A DNA stretch of 64,000 bases from Flavobacterium terrisoli (GCF_030167905.1 NZ_JARGNA010000006.1:248001-312000); one strand, 5' to 3'; shown: positions 8,827 to 17,616, numbered from the stretch's first letter. Translations and numbers: made by a program. Notes: a model not told the origin generated them from the letters alone.

Positions 8827-9732
8827 ATGAAAAAAATAGTATTCGCTTCGTTTTTAGTATTCTCGTATTTAGCCACTCATGCCCAAAAAGACTTCCAAGG
8901 CATGGCAGTTTATGAATCAAAAACCAGTACTTCTGATTTCAAATCCCGTTTTGAAGGCAATAAGGAAATCTCCCCCGAAATGCAGAAAATGATTGAAGAA
9001 CGCATGAAAAAAATGTTTGAGAAAACCTTTTTTCTAAACTTCGACAAATCGGCTTCTATCTATAAGGAAGAAGAAAAGCTGGAAGCTCCGGGGCAAAGTG
9101 GTGGCGGAATGAGAATGATGTCATCCTTTATGGGCGGCGGCGGAACGTATTACAAAAATGTAAAAGATAAAACCTATAAAGTCGACAAAGAATTTATGGG
9201 AAAAGAGTTTTTGGTTAAAGATTCACTGACCAATTATAAATGGCAAATGTCAGGGGAAACCCGTGTGATTGGCGGTTATAATTGTTTCAAAGCAACAGCG
9301 GTTATCCCGGCGAGCAAAACCGATTTCAGAAACTTCAGGCCTAAAAAAGAAAAAGAAGAAGAAAAAGAAAAAGCAGCCGATAAGACCAAAGAAGAAGCCA
9401 AAACTACGTCAACCAATTTTATGGATGGAATCGAATTGCCTAAGGAAATTACCGTGACCGCTTGGTATACGCCGGAAATTCCGGTGAATCAAGGTCCCGA
9501 AGGTTATTGGGGTTTGCCCGGATTGATTTTGGAAGTGAATGACGGAAAAACAACGATTCTTTGTTCTAAAGTTGTTTTGAATCCAAAAGAGAAAGCAGAC
9601 ATAAAAGCACCAAGCAACGGAAAAGAAGTTTCCCAAAAGGAATATGATGAAATTGTTGTCAAAAAAATGGCGGAAATGCAGGAGATGAATAATGGCCGAA
9701 ACGGCGGTTTCCAAATGAGAATGACCCGATAA
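8827..9732 (+). CDS. GLPGLI family exported protein
   Basis: 301 residues with a signal peptide (ending at THAQ). The family motif is intact: GYWGLPGLILEVNDGKTTILC, about residues 227-246. A charged EKEEEKEKAADKTKEEAKT segment (about 179-195) looks like a disordered linker and is encoded by a near-homopurine stretch. The function of GLPGLI proteins is not known. In Bacteroidota they are commonly found next to a large outer-membrane beta-barrel protein with a carboxypeptidase-like domain, as here; the barrel gene starts 30 bases after the stop, so the two are presumably one operon. Confidence 0.92.
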   Translation: MKKIVFASFLVFSYLATHAQKDFQGMAVYESKTSTSDFKSRFEGNKEISPEMQKMIEERMKKMFEKTFFLNFDKSASIYKEEEKLEAPGQSGGGMRMMSSFMGGGGTYYKNVKDKTYKVDKEFMGKEFLVKDSLTNYKWQMSGETRVIGGYNCFKATAVIPASKTDFRNFRPKKEKEEEKEKAADKTKEEAKTTSTNFMDGIELPKEITVTAWYTPEIPVNQGPEGYWGLPGLILEVNDGKTTILCSKVVLNPKEKADIKAPSNGKEVSQKEYDEIVVKKMAEMQEMNNGRNGGFQMRMTR

Positions 9733-9762
9733 TAGTCGAAACATCAACTTCAAAAAAACTTC

Positions 9763-12510
9763 ATGAAAAAACTTGTCGCGCTATTCTTTTTAGTCACAAC
9801 GATAACTACAGCCCAAACCATACGATTCGAAGGAATCATACAAGACAATACCAAAGCGCCACTCGAAATGGCTAACATTATGGCGATGAACCAAGGCACC
9901 AAAGCGATGGATGCTTATGCCATAACCAATGACAAAGGAAAATTTGTTTTAAACCTGAAACCCAATTCGACTTATTCCATTAAGTTGAGTTATCTGGGCA
10001 TGAAAAACAAAGAGATAACGGTAACGACTTTAAATGAAAACATCACCCAAAACATCACCATGGAAAGTGGCGGAATCGAATTGGATGGTGTTGAGATTGT
10101 ACGCGAAATGCCGGTTTCCATCAAAGGCGACACCATAGTGTACAATGCCGATTCGTTTAAAACCGGTACCGAAAGAAAGCTGGAAGACGTGCTGAAAAAA
10201 TTACCCGGAGTAGAAGTCAATGCCGATGGAGAAGTAGAAGTAGAAGGTAAAAAAGTATCCAAATTAATGGTCGAAGGCAAAGATTTCTTTGATGGTGATA
10301 CCAAATTGGGTGTCAAAAACATTCCGGCCGATGCCATTGACAAAGTACAGGTTTTGAGAAACTACAACGAAAATTCTATCCTGAAAGGCGTTGAAAACAA
10401 TCAGGACAATGTAGCGATGAACATCAAATTGAAAGCCGGAAAGAAAAATTTCTGGTTTGGTGACATTACCGCAGCCGGTGGTTTTCGTCCCGAAGACAAG
10501 TTTGACCGTTATAATGTCAACCCAAAATTGTTTTATTACAGCCCGAAATACAGCATCAATGTCATCACCAATTTCAATAATATTGGCGAATTGCCACTGA
10601 CGATTCAGGATTATTTTAAATTCACCGGTGGTTTCAGGAGTATGATGGCCAAAGGCGGTTCGAGTTTTAATGTGTCTTCCAATGACTTGGGCATTTCACT
10701 ACTGAGAAACAACCGAGCCAAAGAAATTGAGACCGATTTCGGAGCCACCAATTTCTCCTATAATCCAAGCAAATCATGGACATTGAGTGGTTTTGCCATT
10801 CTTTCCTCTTCGGTTACCGATTTGGAAACCAAGTCGACAACCAACTTTTTAGATCCAACTTCCACCGAAGTGGCTTCTACCGAAAACAGAGCGGAAATAG
10901 CGCATCAGAAAAGTAATTTAGGGTTGTTCAAACTAAGTTCCAGCTATAAGCCCAATACCAATTTCCAGTTTGATTATGATATTCTGACCAAGTTTTCCAA
11001 ACAGGATGAAAATAATTCACTGTTGAGGGAAAGCATTGATGAAAATGGTTTAGAAACCGAAAATATTTTTACTGCCAAAAAGCAAGATCCGATTACGGTA
11101 AATCAGAACCTGAGTTTTTATTACACTGCGGCAGAAAAACACGTTTTTGCTTTTGAAACCCAGCATTTATACCAGGATGAAGATCCTTTTTATAACGCCG
11201 ATTTACAATCCGACCCGTTTACATCAACTTCACCTGACATCAATATTTTAGGATATGATACAACGCAGGACCGAACCAACCTGAATCAAAACCGTTTTGT
11301 AAAAACCAACAAATTGGATTCTAAGTTGGATTATTACTATATGCTTACGCCAAAAAGCAACATCAATGTGACCTTGGGGAATACCTATTCCAATCAAAGT
11401 TTCAATTCAAGCATGTATCAGATTCTGGACAACGGAAACGTTAATGAATTGGATAACGAAGCCAATACCAATGATGTGGATTACCGATTCAATGATGCGT
11501 TTTTAGGTTTGCATTATAAAGTATTAAGCGGAAAATTCACCTTTACTCCTGGAGTAAGTTTCCATACTTATGCGTTGAATAATGAACAATTAGGTACCAG
11601 CTATAAGCAAAATTTCACCAGGGTTTTACCAGATTTCTTAGCGTTGTACCAAATCAAAAAAGCAGAAACGCTGACGTATAATTTTGCCTTTACCAACAAC
11701 TTTTCAGACATCAACCGTCAGGCGGAAGGCTTTGTCTTAAACAGCTACAGCAGTTTGTCAACCGGTAACAGAACATTGGAAAATGCGGTTCAGCAATCAC
11801 ATACTTTGCGTTATTTCAAATACAATATGTTCAATTTTGAAAATATCGCAGCGGCAATAATTTATAATCGTACTGTTGATGGTATGAAAACTCGGGCTTT
11901 TTTCAACGGTGTGAATCAGGTTTCATCACCTTATAATTCTGATTTTGCCGATGAGAACCTGACATTCTTTGGGAATTATGGCCGTTCTTTCCTCAAATAT
12001 TACAAAGCTTCCTTAAATATCAATTTGAATTGGTCTAAGTACAATAACATCCAGATTGACAGAAATACGCTGGAAGATGTGCAGGTAACCAATGAAAGTT
12101 TTATGCAGACTTATACCCTTAAAGCGTCGACTAATTTTAAGGATTGGCCGAATATCGAATTGGGCTACAGCTATACAATCAATGATTATCCGACCGATAA
12201 ATTCTTTACTGATAAACCAACGATAAGACTGGATTATTTCTTCCTGAAAAGCTTCTCTTTTGTGAGTGAATATGAGTTTTATCACTACTATAATGATGAT
12301 AAATCGGTGGAAAATGAATACGATTTCCTCTCGGCCAGCTTGATTTATCAAAAGACCAAAGACAGCAAATGGGAATACAAAATCTCGGCAACCAACTTGC
12401 TTAACACGACTTCCTTAAACGACGACAACTTCTCGCAGTTCTCCACCAGAACGTCGCAGTACAGAGTGCAGCCGCGTTACGTGATGCTGAGTCTGAAGTA
12501 TAATTTGTAG
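9763..12510 (+). CDS. TonB-dependent-receptor-like outer membrane beta-barrel protein
   Basis: 915 residues. Signal peptide (to about 18), a carboxypeptidase-regulatory-like beta-sandwich (about 20-105; SYLGMKNKEITV), a plug-like domain (about 112-225; GDTIVYNADSFKTGTERKLEDVLKKLPGVEV and AIDKVQVLRNYNENS), then a long barrel rich in alternating aromatic strands and ending in VMLSLKYNL. No TonB box or SusD partner is visible, so it belongs to the outer-membrane barrel family that pairs with GLPGLI proteins rather than to a SusC-type nutrient porter. Substrate unknown. Confidence 0.9.
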   Translation: MKKLVALFFLVTTITTAQTIRFEGIIQDNTKAPLEMANIMAMNQGTKAMDAYAITNDKGKFVLNLKPNSTYSIKLSYLGMKNKEITVTTLNENITQNITMESGGIELDGVEIVREMPVSIKGDTIVYNADSFKTGTERKLEDVLKKLPGVEVNADGEVEVEGKKVSKLMVEGKDFFDGDTKLGVKNIPADAIDKVQVLRNYNENSILKGVENNQDNVAMNIKLKAGKKNFWFGDITAAGGFRPEDKFDRYNVNPKLFYYSPKYSINVITNFNNIGELPLTIQDYFKFTGGFRSMMAKGGSSFNVSSNDLGISLLRNNRAKEIETDFGATNFSYNPSKSWTLSGFAILSSSVTDLETKSTTNFLDPTSTEVASTENRAEIAHQKSNLGLFKLSSSYKPNTNFQFDYDILTKFSKQDENNSLLRESIDENGLETENIFTAKKQDPITVNQNLSFYYTAAEKHVFAFETQHLYQDEDPFYNADLQSDPFTSTSPDINILGYDTTQDRTNLNQNRFVKTNKLDSKLDYYYMLTPKSNINVTLGNTYSNQSFNSSMYQILDNGNVNELDNEANTNDVDYRFNDAFLGLHYKVLSGKFTFTPGVSFHTYALNNEQLGTSYKQNFTRVLPDFLALYQIKKAETLTYNFAFTNNFSDINRQAEGFVLNSYSSLSTGNRTLENAVQQSHTLRYFKYNMFNFENIAAAIIYNRTVDGMKTRAFFNGVNQVSSPYNSDFADENLTFFGNYGRSFLKYYKASLNINLNWSKYNNIQIDRNTLEDVQVTNESFMQTYTLKASTNFKDWPNIELGYSYTINDYPTDKFFTDKPTIRLDYFFLKSFSFVSEYEFYHYYNDDKSVENEYDFLSASLIYQKTKDSKWEYKISATNLLNTTSLNDDNFSQFSTRTSQYRVQPRYVMLSLKYNL

Positions 12511-12513
12511 CCC

Positions 12514-12955
12514 ATCCCGCTTTCCGTTTCAATCTCTTCGAGGATTTCCACTGCAATCGGGGCTATTCTTCTTTTGTTTTGACTCGAGGCGAAGCCGAAC
12601 AGAGCGTAAGCTAAACAAAAGAAGCAAAAATTCAAGGCTCTGCATCTTCGGCGGTCAAATTTATTTTTGAATCCTAAATGAAAAGAACTCGCTTCGCTCA
12701 AACAACTTTTCATTTTTGCGGATTCTTCAAATATTTGACACTCGCCTGCCAGATGCTAATGCCAAAAGTCTCGTTTTTTTGAAATGGTTCTTAGGAGGTT
12801 AACCTTTTCGGAAGAATAGTCTGAGCAAAGCTCCGAGATTCAGGAGCAAAGCGACGCGGAGTTTGCCAGATGGTTTTAAGCGAAGCTTAAAAATTCCTTG
12901 AAAAGGGGTACTTTCTTTTGGTTCGTTTTCTTTGTACAAGCAAAGAAAATGAACA
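12514..12955. repeat. non-coding, repeat- and hairpin-rich block between the barrel gene and metK
   Basis: No credible gene. From the left: a copy of repeat family 1 (12514-12565; CCCGCTTTCCG ... CTGCAATCGGGGCTA), a family-2-like copy (12581-12612; ACTCGAGGCGAAGCCGAAC), an inverted repeat AAATGAAAAG / CTTTTCATTT (12677-12715) enclosed by AATCC / GGATT, and at the right a 14-bp hairpin (12921-12954; GTTCGTTTTCTTTG / CAAAGAAAATGAAC, one G-U pair). It looks like a long member or composite of the short repeats found elsewhere in the window, and resembles intergenic repeats common in Flavobacterium genomes. Confidence 0.6.
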
Positions 12956-12987
12956 AATAAATTATTCTTTGCATATCACATAATCAT

Positions 12988-13020
12988 AAAAAAACCCAAC
13001 TCATTGAGTTGGGTTTTTTT
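12988..13020 (-). terminator. bidirectional intrinsic terminator downstream of metK
   Basis: AAAACCCAACT / AGTTGGGTTTT stem with loop CATTG, with an A run on the left and T run on the right, so it can terminate in both directions. It lies about 22 bases after the metK stop. Confidence 0.85.
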
Positions 13021-13041
13021 ATAATCAATCAGTTCCGAATA

Positions 13042-14292
13042 TTACAATCCGAAAGCTGCTTTTACTTTGTCAACATAATCCAATTTCTCCCAGGTAAATA
13101 ACTCAACCGTTACTGTTTTTGGGCTACCGTTTGGCAATTGGAAAGTTTTGGTAACCGTTTCAGGTTTGCGTCCCATGTGGCCGTAAGCAGCCGTTTCGCT
13201 ATAGATTGGGTTTCTCAATTTCAAGCGTTGCTCAATAAAGTACGGACGCATATCAAATACATTCTCAACTACTTTGCTGATTTCTCCATCTGTCAAATTC
13301 ACTTTTGAAGTACCATAAGTTACTACATTGATAGAAGTTGGTTTTGCCACTCCAATCGCATAAGAAACCTGAACCAAAACTTCCTCACACAATCCGGCTG
13401 CTACTAAGTTTTTAGCGATATGACGGGTTGCATAAGCCGCAGAACGGTCCACTTTTGATGGATCTTTTCCTGAAAATGCACCACCACCGTGAGCACCTTT
13501 TCCTCCATAAGTATCCACGATAATTTTTCTTCCGGTCAAACCTGTATCCCCGTGTGGTCCGCCAATAACGAATTTCCCGGTTGGGTTGATGTGGTAAGTG
13601 ATATTGTCATTGAATAAATGAGCGTATTGTGGGTATTTTGCTTTAATTCTTGGGATCAAAATCGAAATCAAATCGCTTTTGATTTTAGCCAACATTTCTG
13701 CTTCTGCAGCAAAATCATCGTGCTGTGTAGAAATTACAATCGCGTCAATTCTAACCGGTTTGTTGTCATCAGAATATTCTAAAGTCACTTGCGATTTTGC
13801 ATCAGGGCGAAGGTATTTGATTTCGTTGTTTTCTCTTCTTAAGTTAGCCAATTCGATCAACAAAGCATGAGACAAATCCAAAGCCAATGGCATGTAATTT
13901 TCCGTTTCATTAGTCGCATAACCAAACATCATTCCTTGGTCACCGGCACCTTGCTCTTCTTTGCTTGCTCTGTCAACACCTTGGTTGATGTCGGCAGATT
14001 GTTCGTGAATGGCTGAAAGAATACCACAAGAATCAGCATCAAACATATACTCACTTTTCGTATATCCAATCTTTTTGATTACTTCTCTTGCAATTTGTTG
14101 TACATCAAGATAAGTGTTCGATTTTACTTCACCCGCCAAAATTACCTGCCCTGTAGTAACCAATGTTTCGCACGCCACTTTTGATTCAGCATCAAATGCT
14201 AAAAAGTTGTCGATTAACGCATCACTAATTTGGTCTGCAACCTTGTCCGGATGTCCTTCACTCACTGACTCCGACGTAAATAAATAAGCCAT
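13042..14292 (-). CDS. metK: S-adenosylmethionine synthetase
   Basis: 416 residues, full length. It makes SAM from methionine and ATP in the cytoplasm. Signatures: [19 protein letters not shown] at the N-terminus, [13 protein letters not shown] (ATP site) and [19 protein letters not shown] (phosphate-binding loop). It is transcribed away from the methionine biosynthesis genes. Its 5' leader of about 130 bases contains a conserved-looking RNA fold (14334-14397) below a good TTG-N18-TACATTTG promoter, which suggests control at the RNA level, plausibly by SAM or methionine; the ligand is inference. Confidence 0.98.
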   Translation of the reverse strand: MAYLFTSESVSEGHPDKVADQISDALIDNFLAFDAESKVACETLVTTGQVILAGEVKSNTYLDVQQIAREVIKKIGYTKSEYMFDADSCGILSAIHEQSADINQGVDRASKEEQGAGDQGMMFGYATNETENYMPLALDLSHALLIELANLRRENNEIKYLRPDAKSQVTLEYSDDNKPVRIDAIVISTQHDDFAAEAEMLAKIKSDLISILIPRIKAKYPQYAHLFNDNITYHINPTGKFVIGGPHGDTGLTGRKIIVDTYGGKGAHGGGAFSGKDPSKVDRSAAYATRHIAKNLVAAGLCEEVLVQVSYAIGVAKPTSINVVTYGTSKVNLTDGEISKVVENVFDMRPYFIEQRLKLRNPIYSETAAYGHMGRKPETVTKTFQLPNGSPKTVTVELFTWEKLDYVDKVKAAFGL

Positions 14293-14333
14293 AACTATAT
14301 TTTAGTTTAATATTAATTGTTACGAAGAAAAAG

Positions 14334-14397
14334 CTGATTGCCGTAAAAGCTAAAGGAGAGTTTCTGCTTTAGCATTTTTTAACGAGGTTGCAATCAG
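14334..14397 (-). promoter_or_regulatory. structured 5' leader element of metK, identity unknown
   Basis: On the minus strand the leader contains an 8-bp perfect helix CTGATTGC / GCAATCAG (extendable by a G-U and an A-T pair) enclosing a second 7-bp hairpin GCTAAAG / CTTTAGC with an 11-base loop. The outer 3' arm is followed by CTTTTTCTTC, so the outer helix could double as a weak terminator. It starts about 20 bases after the predicted transcription start and ends 41 bases before the metK ATG. I do not recognise it as a known SAM riboswitch class; the CTGATT and GCTAAA words recall SAM-II but the pseudoknot pairing is not evident. Confidence 0.5.
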
Positions 14398-14426
14398 TTC
14401 AAATTTTTCCTCTCATTTTTCGAGTG

Positions 14427-14455
14427 CAAATGTATAAAGACTATTTAGAATACAA
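14427..14455 (-). promoter_or_regulatory. metK promoter
   Basis: On the minus strand TTG (complement of 14453-14455), an 18-base spacer and a perfect TACATTTG -7 box (complement of 14427-14434). It places the metK transcription start near 14420, leaving a leader of about 130 bases. Confidence 0.65.
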
Positions 14456-14502
14456 AAAACTATTTTGCTTTTTTTGATTTTTTTATGATTAATTGAAAAT
14501 TC

Positions 14503-14519
14503 TAAATACGTAGTATTTA
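14503..14519. promoter_or_regulatory. palindromic operator candidate between metK and the met leader
   Basis: TAAATAC-GTA-GTATTTA, a perfect inverted repeat with 7-base arms in the divergent intergenic region, upstream of both promoters. The size and symmetry fit a site for a dimeric regulator. It does not resemble the E. coli MetJ box. Confidence 0.4.
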
Positions 14520-14619
14520 AATATATAATAACTAGCACCCTTCAATATTTTTTTACGTTTTATTTTTTTAAATCAATTTTTGTTTTCACATTTGCCAAAT
14601 CAAAATACAGCAAAAACAA

Positions 14620-14688
14620 ATGAATTTTACAATGTACAATATGTCAATGATGATGTGGAAATTTTCCGCAGAGGACACTATTGTATAA
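14620..14688 (+). CDS. Met-rich leader peptide 1 (attenuator)
   Basis: A 22-codon ORF, too short for normal gene calling. It reads MNFTMYNMSMMMWKFSAE and four more residues, with Met at 1, 5, 8, 10, 11 and 12 (6 of 22). An A-rich CAAAAACAA precedes the ATG, as usual for this phylum. Codons 17-19 contain GCAGAGG (14668-14674), the exact complement of CCTCTGC (14718-14724) in the 5' arm of the terminator that follows. A ribosome held at the Met-Met-Met run (14647-14655) would leave GCAGAGG free to pair and block the terminator; a ribosome reaching the stop at 14686 would cover it. This is the logic of trp/phe-type attenuation, here for methionine. Leader 2 at 17560 is clearly homologous. Confidence 0.8.
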   Translation: MNFTMYNMSMMMWKFSAEDTIV

Positions 14689-14715
14689 TTTTAAAACCAT
14701 AAAATATACCAATCG

Positions 14716-14742
14716 AACCTCTGCAACCGCAGGGGTTTTTTT
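14716..14742 (+). terminator. attenuator terminator of met leader 1
   Basis: AACCTCTGC / GCAGGGGTT stem (one G-U), loop AACC, followed by seven or more T. It lies 27 bases after the leader stop and 40 bases before the ATG of the next gene, so it can only serve to stop transcription before the structural gene. Confidence 0.88.
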
Positions 14743-14781
14743 ATACCCATAATTCAGATAACAACACTAAACACAAAGACA

Positions 14782-15960
14782 ATGCAACTCGAAACACTTT
14801 TAGCCAACATCACGCAAAACGCCCAAATCAAAGATACTTATGGCGCCACGCATTTGCCGATATACAACACGGCGACTTTTGATTTGAAAAGACAATCGCC
14901 CGATGAACAAGTCTATGACTATTCCCGATCGGATAATCCAACGAGAAATGCTTTAGAAACGATTTTTGCCAAAGCAGAAAATGGTTTTGGCTGCGTCTGT
15001 ACCAATACCGGAATCTCAGCCATAGCGCTGGTTTTTGAAACGGTTTTGAAAACCAATGACCATGTTTTAATCGAAAAAGATTGTTATGGCGGAACCTATC
15101 GTTTGCTCAATATTTTATTCGAAAAGAACAACATCACCGCGCATTATGCCGATTTCACCAACTTGGAAGAAGTAGAAAAAATACTAAAATCCAATGCAAT
15201 CAGATTGGTTGTTTGCGAGTCGCCAACGAATCCCAGCCTGAAGATTGTTGATATTCAAGAACTCGGGAAATTAGCCAAAAGCCATCATGCTTTATTCGCT
15301 GTGGATAATAGCATGGCGACTTTTGCTTCGCAACAACCACTCGAGTTAGGGGCAGATTTCTCGGTTTTTTCGAGCACCAAATTCATTTCAGGTCACGGCA
15401 GTGTTACCGCAGGAGCGATTGTTTCGAAAGAAGCGATTTGGGACGAAAAGTTCAAATACATTGCGAACGCACAAGGCCGTGCGCAAAGCCCGTTTGATGT
15501 GTTTTTGGTTTCTCTAGGATTGCCAACACTGACTTATCGTATGAAAGCACAGGAAGCGAGTGCTTTGAAATTAGCCGAATTTTTAGAAAGACATCCCGAA
15601 GTTTTGGAAGTGAAATATCCCGGTTTGCCGTCGCACCCGCAGTATGAATTGGCCAAAAGACAATTGAAAATCATTCCGGCGGTGTTGACTATAGAACTAA
15701 AATCACCTGAAAAAGCGGAAGAGTTTATCAAAAAGTGCCGATTGTTTGGCGAAAAAGTATCGTTTGGCTGCGCCGATTCGCGTTTGGAAATTCCATCCAG
15801 AATGAGCCATGCTACCAATACCGAAGAAGATTTAGCTGCCAAAGGGTTGAGCCACGCTACGGTTCGAATTTCTGTTGGATTGGAAGACACTGAGGATTTG
15901 ATTCAGGATATTGCCCAGGCTTTGACAGTCGAAGATGTTGTTGAAGTTTTAAGTTGTTGA
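14782..15960 (+). CDS. PLP-dependent trans-sulfuration enzyme (cystathionine gamma-synthase / O-acetylhomoserine sulfhydrylase family)
   Basis: 392 residues of the Cys/Met-metabolism PLP family (gamma family). Visible landmarks: YDYSRSDNPTRNALE (phosphate and substrate contacts), NTGISAIALVFE, KDCYGGTYR, the VDNS Asp that holds the pyridine nitrogen, and the Schiff-base Lys200 in SSTKFISGHGSV. The C-terminal SRMSHAT and VRISVGLED motifs are typical. The family includes cystathionine gamma-synthase (MetB), gamma-lyase and sulfhydrylases; which reaction this one catalyses cannot be fixed from sequence, but being behind a methionine attenuator argues for a biosynthetic role. It ends two bases before the next PLP gene. 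Confidence 0.9.
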   Translation: MQLETLLANITQNAQIKDTYGATHLPIYNTATFDLKRQSPDEQVYDYSRSDNPTRNALETIFAKAENGFGCVCTNTGISAIALVFETVLKTNDHVLIEKDCYGGTYRLLNILFEKNNITAHYADFTNLEEVEKILKSNAIRLVVCESPTNPSLKIVDIQELGKLAKSHHALFAVDNSMATFASQQPLELGADFSVFSSTKFISGHGSVTAGAIVSKEAIWDEKFKYIANAQGRAQSPFDVFLVSLGLPTLTYRMKAQEASALKLAEFLERHPEVLEVKYPGLPSHPQYELAKRQLKIIPAVLTIELKSPEKAEEFIKKCRLFGEKVSFGCADSRLEIPSRMSHATNTEEDLAAKGLSHATVRISVGLEDTEDLIQDIAQALTVEDVVEVLSC

Positions 15961-15962
15961 CC

Positions 15963-17486
15963 ATGAGCGATTATTTCAAACCCATTCCGTTTGGCTGTCC
16001 GTTGCCGTTGGAAAATCCACACGCAGTTTCCGTCAGCTTGCCTTTGCTTCAAAATGTGATTGATTATGAAGAAGGTCATCAAAACGCGATAGCACAAATG
16101 CAATCAGGTTACCCAAGGTTTTTTCAGAATAAATTGATCGAAAAACTAGTAGAGTTTGTGACAGCAAAACATGCGATTTCCCCAGATAAAATGGTGTTGC
16201 CAATAACTTCTTTAAAAGCCAAAAACATTTTGGAATACCTCGTCAAAGCTGAATTCGAGTATGTTCAGGAAGAAGACTGTGTGTTTCTTGTTTTGGATAA
16301 CGAACCTGAGTTTTTAAAGAAATGCAAAGATTATATCCGCAATGTTGGCTTGTTAATCAGTTCCCGAAAAGCAGAACAGGTTTTATATCATTTAGGCCAA
16401 ATCAAATCCATTTTCCCTGAAGAAAAAGCAGCAGTTATCACAGCAGAAAAAATAATTAAAGCGTTGCTGTCCAAAGGCTATTCCAAGGTCGACGAAGACA
16501 ATATTTTATTGACCAATTGTGGCATGAACGCCTTGTTTTCAGCCTGTGAAGCGATTGTAAATCATAGAAAATCCGAAGGCAGAAATACCATAATACAACT
16601 CGGCTGGTTGTATGTTGACACCATGGAAATCATCGAAAAAAGAAGTACAAATTCACATCTGCAAATCAATATTCACCACAAACACCAACTCGAAAATTGG
16701 CTGGAAAACAATCACCGTGAAGTCGCTGTTCTAATCACCGAAGTCACCACCAATCCGCTGATTCAATGTGTTGATTTGCCTTGGCTGTATACACTTTGCC
16801 AAAAATACAATGTCGTTTTATTAGTGGATTCAACCATTGCCACACCATTCAATGTTGAGGTGCTGCCTTATTGTGATGTTGCCGTAGAAAGTTTGACCAA
16901 ATTTGCCTGTGGCAATGCTGATTTGTTGCTGGGCGCGATTGTGTTAAATGATAAAAATGCGGTTGTAAAAGCCATAAAAAATCAATTCGAACAATTTGTC
17001 ATTCCGGCTTTTGAAGGCGAAATTCAGCGGTTGGGATTTCAAATTTTGGATTATGAAACCAGAATAAAGAAGGTTTCCGAAAATACAAGAATTCTGTATG
17101 ATTATCTGAAAAGCCAATCTTTTGTCAAAGAAATTTATTCGGTTTACCATGAGGATTCTGAAACCAATTTTGCCAAAATCAGAAAATCTGAGCATGCTTT
17201 TCCGGGATTACTTTCTGTCGTTTTTGATGAAGATTTGGCGTTTTATTATGACCAATTAGAGCTCGCCAAAGGACCAAGTTTGGGAACAGAATTCACCATT
17301 GCAATGCCATATGTCTATTTGGCTCACTATGAAAATCTTAAAACCGATGCCGGAAAACAAAAATTAAATGCCCTTGGAATCAATCCTAATTTATTGCGCT
17401 TATCCATTGGAATTGAGCCTGTTGAAGAAATAATTTTCGCCTTTGAAAAGCTCAAAAAATTAAAGACTCAAATGTTAAATTTTTAA
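15963..17486 (+). CDS. fungal-type (Str2-like) cystathionine gamma-synthase homologue
   Basis: 507 residues, about 110 longer than the neighbour. It belongs to the same PLP gamma family but carries an extended N-terminal region with PFGCPLPLENPHAVSVSLP and DYEEGHQNA, which I associate with the fungal Str2/Met7-type cystathionine gamma-synthases and their bacterial relatives. The PLP lysine is Lys313 in SLTKFACGNADL and the ring Asp is in LLVDSTIATPF. The ATG at 15963 is preferred to the TTG at 15954, which overlaps the previous gene. It is co-transcribed with the preceding PLP gene, so one attenuator probably controls both. The presence of two distant paralogues side by side suggests different steps (for example synthase and lyase/sulfhydrylase), which is inference. 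Confidence 0.82.
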   Translation: MSDYFKPIPFGCPLPLENPHAVSVSLPLLQNVIDYEEGHQNAIAQMQSGYPRFFQNKLIEKLVEFVTAKHAISPDKMVLPITSLKAKNILEYLVKAEFEYVQEEDCVFLVLDNEPEFLKKCKDYIRNVGLLISSRKAEQVLYHLGQIKSIFPEEKAAVITAEKIIKALLSKGYSKVDEDNILLTNCGMNALFSACEAIVNHRKSEGRNTIIQLGWLYVDTMEIIEKRSTNSHLQINIHHKHQLENWLENNHREVAVLITEVTTNPLIQCVDLPWLYTLCQKYNVVLLVDSTIATPFNVEVLPYCDVAVESLTKFACGNADLLLGAIVLNDKNAVVKAIKNQFEQFVIPAFEGEIQRLGFQILDYETRIKKVSENTRILYDYLKSQSFVKEIYSVYHEDSETNFAKIRKSEHAFPGLLSVVFDEDLAFYYDQLELAKGPSLGTEFTIAMPYVYLAHYENLKTDAGKQKLNALGINPNLLRLSIGIEPVEEIIFAFEKLKKLKTQMLNF

Positions 17487-17504
17487 AAAAGGTTAAAAAA
17501 AATT

Positions 17505-17534
17505 TTGTCAAGTGAAAATTAGTCCGCAAGTTTG
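17505..17534 (+). promoter_or_regulatory. candidate promoter of met leader 2
   Basis: TTG at 17505-17507, 19-base spacer, CAAGTTTG at 17527-17534 (one mismatch to TAnnTTTG). Transcription would start about 20 bases before the leader ATG at 17560. Confidence 0.5.
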
Positions 17535-17559
17535 CTCTATCAAATATCAACAAGAAAAA

Positions 17560-17616
17560 ATGAGATTTACAATGTGCCATATGTGTCGTATGATGTCGGA
17601 AACTTCCGCAGAGTAA
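17560..17616 (+). CDS. Met/Cys-rich leader peptide 2 (attenuator)
   Basis: An 18-codon ORF, MRFTMCHMCRMMSETSAE, with 5 Met and 2 Cys. Its DNA is homologous to leader 1 over about 130 bases, including the MxFTMxxM pattern, the TCCGCAGAG end and the terminator, so the two arose by duplication. GCAGAG (17608-17613, codons 17-18) is complementary to CTCTGC (17659-17664) in the terminator 5' arm, positioned as in leader 1. It controls the CpcT/CpeT-like gene that follows. Confidence 0.8.
   Translation: MRFTMCHMCRMMSETSAE

Noticed and set aside
12477..12713. A 78-codon minus-strand frame across the end of the barrel gene
   Set aside because: It lies in the repeat-rich block, has Cys/Phe-rich low-quality sequence and no family; it is an incidental frame in repeats.
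14313..14375. A 20-codon minus-strand mini-ORF in the metK leader
   Set aside because: It has no Met run or other amino acid bias, so it does not look like a leader peptide; the RNA fold is the better explanation.
14334..14397. Calling the metK leader a SAM-II riboswitch
   Set aside because: Only short words match and the H-type pseudoknot pairing is not visible, so I left it unidentified.
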